Source: Bradyrhizobium elkanii USDA 76
GTDB taxonomy: Bacteria > Pseudomonadota > Alphaproteobacteria > Rhizobiales > Xanthobacteraceae
Direction of reading: 5' to 3'
DNA length: 64,000 nucleotides
Assembly (NCBI RefSeq): GCF_023278185.1
Contig: NZ_CP066356.1
Coordinates: forward strand, 8,362,001-8,426,000
Part shown: piece by piece, positions 56,590 to 64,000 of the stretch
How positions within the stretch are numbered: position 1 is the stretch's first letter
Layout: each line of letters begins with the position of its first letter
Made by a program: the position numbers and the translations under genes
The notes under the pieces: generated by a model
Database searches by the model: none
Seen by the model: the letters and a program-made list of their open reading frames with translations, nothing else
Told to the model about the DNA's origin: nothing

Positions 56590-56698
56590 AGAATCCGGCG
56601 CGTCGCAGTAGGCTTGCGACCGGTCGTCTATCGATAGCGCGCTCCTCCAGAAAGTGATTGCGGATGCGTTCCCGTTGCTCATCCGTCAGCCAAATCAT
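56590..56698 (-). mobile_element. IS5-like N-terminal fragment
   Basis: The minus strand reads MIWLTDEQRERIRNHFLEER followed by AIDRRP, the start of an IS5/IS427-type transposase (LTDEQWERIRPHFPE..GRP). Homology fades after about 30 residues. Other sequence between 56300 and 56916 shows no gene. Confidence 0.5.
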
Positions 56699-56916
56699 TC
56701 TTTTTAGCGTCCTCGTCGTCGAAGGTTTCGGTCGCGCGACTAAGCCGAGATTAGGAATATATCCGTAACGAAGATTAGCCAGTACGCTACTTACAAGCCA
56801 CGAACTTCTATAAACGCTTGGTCCATTGCTAGCATGACTTTGTCGAAGGCCGAATGTCCCTTGAGGTCACTTCGCATGGAACGACGCCGCCCGACAGCCT
56901 CAGCTTGCCGCTTACA

Positions 56917-57201
56917 CTATTTCTTCTTCCTGCGACGTGGACGCGCCGGCTTGCGACCTCCAGGCAGGGTCTTGGGAGTCGTCGCACTTTTAGACGGCCG
57001 AATAAACAACTCGGACAAATGAACGTCCAGCGTCTCGGCGATGCGTTCGAGAAGATCAATTGTCGGGTTCTTCGATTGCCGCTCAAGAGCCCCCATATAC
57101 GAGCGGTCAACCCCCGCTTCGTAAGCCAATTTCTCTTGCGAAATACCTCGCTCTACGCGGATTCGACGCACATTCCAGGCCACAATCGCACGAGTTTTCA
57201 T
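56917..57201 (-). CDS. XRE-family DNA-binding protein
   Basis: A 94-residue regulator. HTH at about 8-62: NVRRIRVERGISQEKLAYEA, GVDRSYMGALERQSKNPTID, LLERIAETLDVHLSELF. The C-terminal tail is basic (GRKPARPRRRKKK). Small XRE proteins of this kind regulate restriction-modification or other defence genes. No partner is intact beside it: an IS21 fragment lies upstream. Confidence 0.85.
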   Translation of the reverse strand: MKTRAIVAWNVRRIRVERGISQEKLAYEAGVDRSYMGALERQSKNPTIDLLERIAETLDVHLSELFIRPSKSATTPKTLPGGRKPARPRRRKKK

Positions 57202-57270
57202 GCGTAAAACATGTCATGAAGCCGGGGCTTCAAACCACTGGCTATAGTCCCGCTATTAATTTCTTCGCGA

Positions 57271-57930
57271 AAGCCGCCTGCAGCGCACACTCGCCTAAGC
57301 TTCCTCCGACCACGGCTTCGTATTCGGCAAGAGTGCGTATATAGCGCGACAATCAGGATGAGAGTCTCACCCTGATCGCCGCCGCGCATGCGTAACAACG
57401 ACGGCGGTGGGGACGCCGCCAGCTCCGCCGCGATCTCAGCCGGGCGGACCGCGCCATTGCGACTAACAACTCCATCGAGATGAGCGGAGTCGACGACCCG
57501 CAGCCGGCGCCCATCCGATTGCAGTGTGGACGGCAACCTGGTGCAATCCATGGCGGATCCGCACTTCCCCGGCCACGATCGTCACCGCCATGCGCTCGCC
57601 AATAAGGCGCCATGGCACGGAGTAGCTGTTCGCGTCGATCTCGACGGCGCAATCATTGCCGACGACGTGGGTCAGTTCACGCAAGGGTCCGAACGACGGC
57701 TGTCCGCCGAGCGGTTTCAACCGATGTATCTCATCACGCGCAAAGCGGATGATCGGGGCGCCTCGCCGGTCGCGCCCTGGATGCGAACGTTCGCAACATC
57801 ACGCTCCCATCTGTCGAGATGCGCCTCGAATGCTTCCCAACTTGGGAAGGAATGACCGGCGATCGCGTTCTTCTTCACGTAGCCGACGCCATTCTCCGTC
57901 TCGCCCTTCGTGCGCGCCCGATACGTCTGC
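57271..57930 (-). mobile_element. IS21-family istA fragment
   Basis: Minus-strand pieces in several frames: YRARTKGETENGVGYVKKNA, SFPSWEAFEAHLDRWERDVA, LRELTHVVGNDCAVEIDANS, YSVPWRLIGERMAV, RIRHGLHQVAVH, and AHLDGVVSRNGAVRPAEI. This is the C-terminal half of an IstA transposase with at least two frameshifts. No istB follows. Its left end cuts the kinase-like gene. Confidence 0.75.
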
Positions 57931-58762
57931 AAACAATCTCGGCGTCGACCGCCCGATGGCGCGCAGGCTCGATCAACCATCTGAGCGTGTCTCGCTCACC
58001 GGCCTCGAGGACGGCCAGCCGCTCACCTGCCGCATCAGATTCGTTCTCCACGGCTGAGAGCCCACGGCTGAGGCTCGAGGCATCGAGCTTCAGGAGACCG
58101 GCGAGCAACAGGCCGAGCGCACGCCAATCGTCGAGGAACGACATGATAATCGGTGCACCTGCGGATTTCGCAAAGACGACGAGCGGCGCTTTGTCCGCCT
58201 CCGACAATCGGACGCACCACTCAAAGCTGCCAAGCCGGAAGTCGGGCGCTGTGGCAGACGCCGTGAAGACCGAAGAACTGTCGAGACGGCCATAGACCAG
58301 TCCCTGGTTGTGGACGGCTTCAAGCGCCTTCGCCAGACGCTCGGCGTTGCGCCAGAGAACGATGCGCGAGCGCGGGACATCAAGATTGTTCAGCCAGTGA
58401 TCGGGGCGCGCATGCTTGACCATGGTATCGAGTGGCGCGAGATCTCGCGGCATGGCCAGAAAGAAGGCATCCGACGCCTCGCCGTACCGCAGCAGTTCGA
58501 CGATGACCTTGTCGGCGCCTGGATAGGCGAGCACACGCTGTGCCTGGCGCATTTCATGCTGCCAAATTTCACGAAGATCATCGTCGACCGCTGAGCCGGT
58601 CTTTTGCCAGTATTTGAGCACGACTGGCTGGTCGTCGCGCTTGTCGTGGGCCGAAATGATCGCCGATTTGAGCGGCTCACCACCGGGGGCCGAGAGGTAT
58701 TGGTCCCCAAGGTCGAACTGATCCGTCAACGGCCGCAGTTTTTTCAATGTGCTCGGCATCAA
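57875..58762 (-). pseudogene. Protein kinase-like gene, truncated by IS21 fragment
   Basis: About 275 native residues of a Ser/Thr kinase-like protein. VVLKYWQ fits the beta-3 lysine and WQHEMRQAQRVLAYPGA the C-helix glutamate. Then LVYGRLDSSSVF stands where HRD(L)KPxN is expected, and DFRLGSFEW in place of DFG. The altered HRD and DFG sites suggest a pseudokinase or a divergent defence-type kinase. Past about 57,930 the frame is antisense/off-frame IS21. Large proteins with such N-terminal kinase domains occur in phage-defence clusters; the assignment here is inference. Confidence 0.6.
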
Positions 58763-59153
58763 CTATGAGCTCAAATGGAGCATCTGCTTTGGCGCGGCGG
58801 GCGTTTGCACATGCAATGATTTTCAGTATTCGCAGCCAACTAACGATGGTATCGAAATTTGCGTCGGCAACGTCCCGAGCAGCGGGATAGCCTGATTCGG
58901 CGAGCTGAATTTAACAAGAATTGTCACCGGCATCCGCCGGTCGCAGCAGTATGTCTGAAATATCCCCTGCGAGCCCTTCCGCGTCCGCACCCGCTCTGGT
59001 AGCTACCCGCCTTGCCGGGGCCGCCGCAGGCAGCCACCCGGCACCGGTTCAGATTAAGCCAGAAATACCGCAAATTAACTTTTTATATCAACCACTTATA
59101 GCTATACTGCCTGATTCTTCGTCGCCTTGGATGAGCTTCTTTGGGGAACGGAA

Positions 59154-59225
59154 CGTCCGAAAAATGCTGCATAGTTCGGACGGACAAATCTTGCCGACGA
59201 CCGAAATTTGCATCATATTTCGGAC
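59154..59225 (+). promoter_or_regulatory. Repeated half-sites upstream of abiEi
   Basis: CGTCCGAA (59154-59161) and its inverse TTCGGACG (59175-59182), plus a third TTTCGGAC (59218-59225) that touches the ATG at 59226. AbiE antitoxins of known systems repress their own promoter through inverted repeats, so these are the likely sites. Bases 58763-59150 hold no gene I can support. Confidence 0.65.
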
Positions 59226-59891
59226 ATGCTTGATCAACCGACCACAGACCTCCGCCCGCGGCTCATTGCCCGCATCGACGCAACGCCGACAGAGGTATGG
59301 ACACCCGGTGATTTCGCTGATCTCGGCAGTCGCGCGGCCGTCGACAAGACGTTGCAGCGTCTCGTTGCGGCTGGCGAGTTGCGCCGCATCGACCGCGGGC
59401 TCTACGACCGGCCGCGAAAGAGCAACCTCACAGGCAAGCCGATGGTCCCCGACTATCGCGCGGTCATCAGGGCTGTGGCGCGCCGCGACCAGGCCCGCGT
59501 CGTGGTCGACGGGATGACTGCCGCGAATGATCTCGGCCTCACCACGGCCGTGCCGGCGCGCATCGAGGTCCTGGTCGACGCTCGCCTGAAGCCGATCAAA
59601 CTTGGAAAGCAGGTCATCAATTTCAAGTCGGCGGCACCTAGCCGTCTTTATTGGGCCGGACGTCCGGGCATGCGCGTCGTTCAGGCGCTCTATTGGATGC
59701 AGGATATGATGGCGGGGAAGGACGATCGACAAGCGGTAGAGAACGTCCTCAGCAAGCTGTTCGCAAACCCGCAGCATGGAAAGGAGATTCGCGACGATCT
59801 CCGTGCAGGTCTTTCAGCTATGCCGATCTGGATGCAGGACTTTCTCAGGCCCTTGCTCGAACCTGACGACGCGGCGGAGGATCACGCGTGA
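59226..59891 (+). CDS. AbiEi-type antitoxin (DUF6088)
   Basis: A 221-residue protein. N-terminal winged helix: [46 protein letters not shown]. The C-terminal antitoxin domain contains [20 protein letters not shown] and [17 protein letters not shown]. It is the antitoxin and autorepressor of a type IV toxin-antitoxin pair used in abortive infection. ATG 59226 ([12 protein letters not shown]) follows an operator half-site; a TTG 18 bases upstream is possible. The stop overlaps the toxin start. Confidence 0.85.
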   Translation: MLDQPTTDLRPRLIARIDATPTEVWTPGDFADLGSRAAVDKTLQRLVAAGELRRIDRGLYDRPRKSNLTGKPMVPDYRAVIRAVARRDQARVVVDGMTAANDLGLTTAVPARIEVLVDARLKPIKLGKQVINFKSAAPSRLYWAGRPGMRVVQALYWMQDMMAGKDDRQAVENVLSKLFANPQHGKEIRDDLRAGLSAMPIWMQDFLRPLLEPDDAAEDHA

Positions 59892-60935
59892 GTAGCGCAG
59901 CCTACAAGGAGGTCATCTCCGCCGCACCCGGCGAGAAGCTTGATCTTTTCCTGACGACGGCGAACCGGCTCGGTGCGCCGATCGGAAACGTCGAGAAGGA
60001 TTTTTGGGTCTGCTGGACCCTCAATGCTCTCTATCACGAACGGCCCGCAGGAGGTCCGCGCCTTCTCTTCAAGGGCGGGACGTCGCTGTCGAAGGCATAC
60101 GGGCTGATCGAAAGATTTTCCGAAGACATCGATATAACGGTGTTTCGCAACGATCTCGACGAGTCTGCTTCAGTCGAAGAACTCGAGATCGATCTTGTCG
60201 AATAAGAAACGCCGCGCTCGATTGGATGCGATCCGGGACGCTTGCCGCAGCTATATTAGCGGTCCGCTATACGCCTTCCTGACCGAACATCTCGCCGAAG
60301 CGACGAGTGGACGCGGACGCCTCGAGATCGACGCGTCGGATGCCGACGGGCAGACGCTTCTCGTCTGGTATCCCGAGGTTGAACCGCGCGACGAGGCCTA
60401 TGTGCGGCCGGCAGTCCGGATCGAGTCCGGAGCGAAGTCGGCGCTTGACCCGAACCACCTGGCGAATATCCGTCCTTACATTGCCGACGACGTGGCAGGC
60501 CTCGAATTGACGGTGCCGAACGTCACGACGATCGACGCCGAGCGCACGTTCTGGGACAAAATCGTGATCGCTCACGGGCTGCGCCGCTGGTTCGAGCGCC
60601 GCGGTGAGCTGCGCCAGGAAGGCCAGCGCATTTCGCGGCACTTCTACGACCTGTATTGCCTCTTCGCCTCCGACATCGGCCGGTCGGCGGTCAAAGATGC
60701 CGAATTGGGGGCCGACTGCGTCCGTCATGCTCTCATGTTCTTCAACCGGCCTGATTACGATCTCGTCTCGGCCGTGACCGGATCGTTTGCGCTTGCGCCG
60801 ACTGCGGCAATGATCGACGCGCTCGCGCGTGACTATACGAACATGACGCCAATGATCTTCGGCGAGGCTCCTCGGTTCGAGCAAATCCTCGCGTCGATGG
60901 AAAAGATCGAACGCGCGGTGAATAGGACGCGCTAG
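59888..60935 (+). pseudogene. AbiEii-type nucleotidyltransferase toxin, frameshifted
   Basis: Two frames together make one AbiEii toxin. Part 1 (59888-60205) holds the nucleotidyltransferase core [20 protein letters not shown] followed by EDIDITVF. Part 2 (from about 60195) continues [20 protein letters not shown], then PNVTTIDAERTFWDKIVIAH and SRHFYDLYCLFASD. The switch lies in GAGATCGATCTTGTCG near 60185-60200, consistent with one indel. Known AbiEii is about 300-350 residues. The first part would lack most of the toxin, so the pair may be inactive, unless this is a sequence error. Confidence 0.8.
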
Positions 60936-60978
60936 CAAACGAGCAGAATTCGACAACCGCCGATGATAGGATCATGGC

Positions 60979-62079
60979 ATGGCTGACGCTCCAGAGAACA
61001 TCCCAATGCGATTGCCCGATCCCGCCTCGATCGAGGCGGTTCTCGCACGTCTTCCGACCGGATCTGACGAAGCGGCGCTGGCGGCCGCGCTCACAGAGGC
61101 GTTTCCGGGATTTCCGTTTTCGACATCGGGCATTGACGAGCAGTATTGGCGCGACACGCGCTCGGTGGTCGCCGCCGACGGGACACGGATCGCAGAATAC
61201 CGGCCGTGGATGGAAGCGGAGCTTGCCAAGGACAATGGCGACATTGGCGCGCTCTGGACGCGACTGCGCGAGAGCGACCTTCAGATCTCGGAATGGCACG
61301 GCAACAGTGTGTATGCCTTCGCGCCAACTGGACCGGGCGCGGCGGACTATGTGCAAATCCGTCTCGGTCTGGAAGTTGAATGGCGTGCCGGGCCGATCGT
61401 CAATCCGACATATCGCCCTTGGGGCAAGGGCGAATTACTCGATCCGTCATGGATCACGCACGAAGATATGTCCGACGACAAGGTAATCGCTGGTCCGCTC
61501 TATCGGATGCTTGGGCGCCCAGGCAGCAGCGTCGTCCATGTCCGGAGCTTCCTGACGCGGTGTGCCCGCCTCGAGCGCGAGAAGCGCGAGGCGCAGCGGC
61601 CAGAGATGGAACGCCGTGTGGTACGTGAAACGACACGCGAGGGCACGACCGAGACGCCGTTTCTTGAACTGGTGCCGGACTGGTTCGAGTTCGTGCCGCG
61701 GGAGACGCGCTTCTTCCAGGATTGGGAAGAATCAAGCGCTTCGGCCGAGCGGGTCTATGTGCACTGGGCGCTCGACATTTACGACTACGACGATAAAGGC
61801 ACACGCGAGATCGGATTCGTGCCGCGCCCGCGGCATCTGCCGGAAGAGAGGCTGATCGCTGGCGACGCCTCGGTTCATATCCTGATGGATCGCGTCGAAG
61901 CCATCGACCGTGAGGTCGGCGTCCCATTTGGTTGGTTCTTCTTGATGACCCATGGTAATCGAGTTGCGCCAGAGGTTGGCCAAGCGATCGCCAAGGGCCT
62001 GCGTAGTCAGCGCGTGGTCTTACCCGATCGGGATGCGCGTGTGCTTCTCCGCTGGGCCGAACGGTCCTATGGATTCTAG
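60979..62079 (+). CDS. Hypothetical protein downstream of AbiE, 366 residues
   Basis: A soluble protein, MADAPENIPMRLPDPASIEA. Notable stretches: DYVQIRLGLEVEWRAGPIVN, LFRMLGRPG-like turn at YRMLGRPGSSVVH, LVPDWFEFVPRETRFFQDWE, VYVHWALDIYDYDDKGTREI. Rich in Trp, Arg and acids; no membrane segment and no motif I recognise. It starts 43 bases after the toxin on the same strand and so may belong to the AbiE operon. Function unknown. Confidence 0.65.
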   Translation: MADAPENIPMRLPDPASIEAVLARLPTGSDEAALAAALTEAFPGFPFSTSGIDEQYWRDTRSVVAADGTRIAEYRPWMEAELAKDNGDIGALWTRLRESDLQISEWHGNSVYAFAPTGPGAADYVQIRLGLEVEWRAGPIVNPTYRPWGKGELLDPSWITHEDMSDDKVIAGPLYRMLGRPGSSVVHVRSFLTRCARLEREKREAQRPEMERRVVRETTREGTTETPFLELVPDWFEFVPRETRFFQDWEESSASAERVYVHWALDIYDYDDKGTREIGFVPRPRHLPEERLIAGDASVHILMDRVEAIDREVGVPFGWFFLMTHGNRVAPEVGQAIAKGLRSQRVVLPDRDARVLLRWAERSYGF

Positions 62080-62084
62080 GAAGA

Positions 62085-63003
62085 CAGGGCCGCGGCGGAA
62101 GGCCTCAGTAAACCTAACGCCACACTATCGGAGCTCTGGAAAGAGCGTCGCGACCAATCTGCTTGAGGTAGTCAGGCCTCCTCTCACCTGTTGTCGCCGC
62201 TTCCAGAAGCCGGCACGCTGCGGGCTTTCGTTCGCTACGTCGAGCGATCTCAGCTGGGTGCGCCCGCCACCCGGACGATGGCGCTGGACTTCGTCCTGTC
62301 GTTCGGTGGCGCCGCCGACAGCCGCGCGGTCCGTCACGGCGTGCTCCGCCGATTCTACGAGTACCTGGTCGTCTACGACCCCCAGACCGAGGTCTTGGAG
62401 CGCAGAGCTTTCCCGTGGTCCAGGGCGATTCCGCCGCCGCGCATCCCTAAGTGAGGCTGAGCTGACGTCGCTTATCGACGCATGCAGCTTCATTTCGCCA
62501 GGGACCCCTCTCAGGGGCCGCACGATGGCGACGCTAATCGGATTGTTGGCCAGCACGGGGTTACGATCGGGCGAAGTGGTCAGGCTTGATCGCGGCGACG
62601 TCGATCTGACCAACGGGGGCATCCTCGTCCGTAAAACCAAGTTCCGTAAAGACCGCCTGATTCCTGTTCACCCAACGACCCAGGCAGCCAAACTTCGTCG
62701 ATACGCCCGTGAGCGCGACACCGTGTTTCCCAGGCCCAAAGGCGAGGCGTTCTTCCTCAGCTCGCGAGGCTGCCGTCTGTCGGCAACCGGCTTGCAAAGC
62801 AACTTCGCTAAGGCCCGCAAGCTCGCGGGCCTTGACAATGGCAAGCCTCTGCGACCGCACGATCTCCGGCACCGGTTCGCGGTGACCAGGCTGAGGCTGT
62901 GGCACCACGAGCGCGCGGACGTCCAAGCGCTGCTGCCCTTACTCGCCACCTACCTCGGCCACGCCAACTATAGCGACACAGCCTACTACCTCACCGGCTC
63001 GTC
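62085..63003 (+). pseudogene. Tyrosine recombinase, frameshifted and 3'-truncated
   Basis: The N-terminal core-binding domain is in one frame (GTLRAFVRYVERSQLGAPAT, LRRFYEYLVVYDPQTEVLER). The catalytic domain is in another after about 62448 (SLSEAELTSLIDACSF, STGLRSGEVVRLDRGDVDL, RPHDLRHRFAVTRL, YLGHANYSDTAYYLTG). Arg, His-x-x-Arg and His are visible. This type belongs to recombinase-in-trio or Tn554-like sets. It stops abruptly at a second recombinase. Confidence 0.75.
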
Positions 63004-63610
63004 GGATCCCCACCAAACGGGCCCACATCGAGGTGACGCATCATCTCACCAACGCCGAGGTGGAGGCTATCATCGCAGCCCCTGATCAGACGACGTCCCG
63101 CGGTCGGCGCGACCGGGCCTTTCTGCTCTTCTTGGCGAGAACCGGCGCTCGCGTGTCCGAAGCGACCGGCGTCAACGCGAACGACCTTCAGTTGGAGCGA
63201 GGACGCCCGCAGGTGCTGCTTCATGGCAAGGGACGCCGAGATCGCGTCGTTCCCATTCCTCAGGATTTGGTGCGATCGCTGACCAACCTATTGAGCGAAC
63301 GCGGCCTCGCCCATCATGAACCGCGGCCAATCTTCGTCGGGGTCCACAACGAGCGCCTGACGCGTTTCGGCGCGACACACATCGTGCGGCGTGCCGCCTC
63401 CCAGGCCGGGTCCACGAGGCCAAGCTTGGAGGGCAAGCCGATATCGCCGCACATCTTCCGGCATTCCCTCGCCATGAAGCTTCTCCGGTCAGGCGTGGAC
63501 CTCCTGACGATTCAGGCTTGGCTTGGCCATGCTCAGGTCGCCACGACCCACCGATACGCCGCTGCGGATGTCGAGATGATGCGCCGGGGACTTGAGAAGG
63601 CGGGCGTCTC
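63004..63610 (+). pseudogene. Second tyrosine recombinase, N-terminus missing
   Basis: Starts in mid-protein at PTKRAHIEVTHHLTNAEVEA. The catalytic domain is complete: TGARVSEATGV (Arg), LLHGKGRRDRVVPI, PHIFRHSLAMKLLRSGVDL (His-x-x-Arg), WLGHAQVATTHRYA (His, Tyr). It ends at GLEKAG, then runs into IS66 sequence. The lack of a core-binding domain and the direct join to the previous recombinase point to a deletion. Confidence 0.75.
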
Positions 63611-63612
63611 AG

Positions 63613-64000
63613 GCGACGGAAGCGCTTCTGGCCCAGATCGCCGTCGCCAAATATGCCGATGGCCTGCCGCTCTACCGGCAGGAGGCTATCTACGCCCGCG
63701 ACAAGGTCGAGCTCGACCGCCAGTTGATGGCGCAATGGATGGGCAAGCTCGGCTTCGAGCTCGAGATCATGGCCGACTACATCTTCAGCGAGGTCAAGAA
63801 GGCCGAACGGGTCTTTGCCGACGAAACCACTTTGCAGACGCTCGCTCCGGGCTCCGGATCGACAAAGACGGCCTATTTATGGGCCTATGCCAGGGATGAT
63901 CGAACGTTTGGCCGCAACGGTCCCCCGATGGTGGCTTATCGCTTCGAAGACAGCCGCTCCGGTGAATGCGCGGTCCGCCATCTCAATGGTTATCGCGGAA
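63613..64000 (+). mobile_element. IS66-family tnpC fragment, runs off the window
   Basis: An open frame without a start reads ATEALLAQIAVAKYADGLPL, YRQEAIYARDKVELDRQLMA, FADETTLQTLAPGSGSTKTA, YLWAYARDDRTFG and SGECAVRHLNGYRG. This is the central part of an IS66 TnpC transposase, with the first catalytic Asp probably in FADETTL. The 5' part is missing; it joins the recombinase fragment at about 63,612. The 3' part lies outside. Confidence 0.85.

Larger units (their letters stand above)
35005..64000. mobile_element. Integrated genomic island, left end in radC
   Basis: It begins where radC homology stops (about 35,005) and runs past the window end. It contains the integrase, defence-type genes, at least seven IS elements or fragments and several broken genes, unlike the gene-dense backbone to the left. 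GATCACGTTGGATCACGTT (35022-35040), a direct repeat at the junction, may be an integrase arm site. The right attachment site was not seen. Confidence 0.75.

Noticed and set aside
58921..59517. 198-codon plus-strand frame
   Set aside because: It overlaps the abiEi promoter and gene in another frame; Ser/Ala/Pro-rich with no domain.

Overview
The window looks like the chromosome of a Bradyrhizobium-type alphaproteobacterium. It is GC-rich and has the ChvG/ChvI two-component pair followed by HPr kinase, an EIIA-Man protein and HPr. It carries dispersed palindromic repeats of the kind common in Bradyrhizobium intergenic regions, and the map and radC genes lie close together. This assignment rests on gene content and recognised families, not on a database search.

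Bases 1 to about 35,005 are mostly backbone. In order they hold: chvI-chvG-hprK-EIIA-HPr (135-4131); an ArnT-like glycosyltransferase; an M15 peptidase remnant; lepA; an MFS transporter and a group D flavin monooxygenase; two small c-type cytochromes with small hypothetical genes between them, one a decayed relative of an intact neighbour; a chemotaxis receptor; a fatty acid hydroxylase/sterol desaturase divergent from a TetR gene; a TauE/SafE permease; a DUF1801 protein; an IS110 element inside a REP-like palindrome; a PAS-GGDEF-EAL protein; an L,D-transpeptidase; MepA; the modABC molybdate transporter; a K+/H+ antiporter; an MscS channel; methionine aminopeptidase; a 3-methyladenine DNA glycosylase; and radC.

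radC breaks off just after its HNHP metal-binding motif. A tyrosine integrase gene starts about 200 bp further on, so the rest of the window reads as an integrated accessory island whose far end lies outside. Its first 10 kb is a probable anti-phage region: integrase, a DUF1016/YhcG nuclease (start overlapping the integrase stop) and a DUF4365-like nuclease; then a convergent operon of an XRE regulator, a 74-residue protein and a zinc-hook SMC-like ATPase; then, diverging from a tandem-repeat promoter, a 184-residue unknown protein and a nuclease-STAND ATPase. The STAND gene is cut by an intact IS630 copy with a clear TA target duplication.

From 45.3 to 49.1 kb IS630, IS5 and an IS1111-type IS110 element are stacked. 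From 49.2 to 54.5 kb is a metabolic block: a membrane protein, a TetR regulator flanked by two matching operators, an L,D-transpeptidase, an SDR, an alpha/beta hydrolase, a VOC protein and an EthD protein. From 54.8 kb to the end the region is scrambled. It holds a 2-oxoglutarate oxygenase fused to a damaged IS5, an XRE gene, a kinase-like gene cut by an IS21 fragment, an AbiE toxin-antitoxin pair whose toxin is frameshifted, a 366-residue unknown, two broken tyrosine recombinases and an IS66 fragment running off the end.

No tRNA, rRNA or CRISPR array was seen. The best candidates for undescribed biology are the XRE/74-residue/SMC-ATPase operon with its divergent partner, the truncated nuclease-STAND gene, and the non-coding ends of the two IS110-family elements, which probably encode bridge RNAs.
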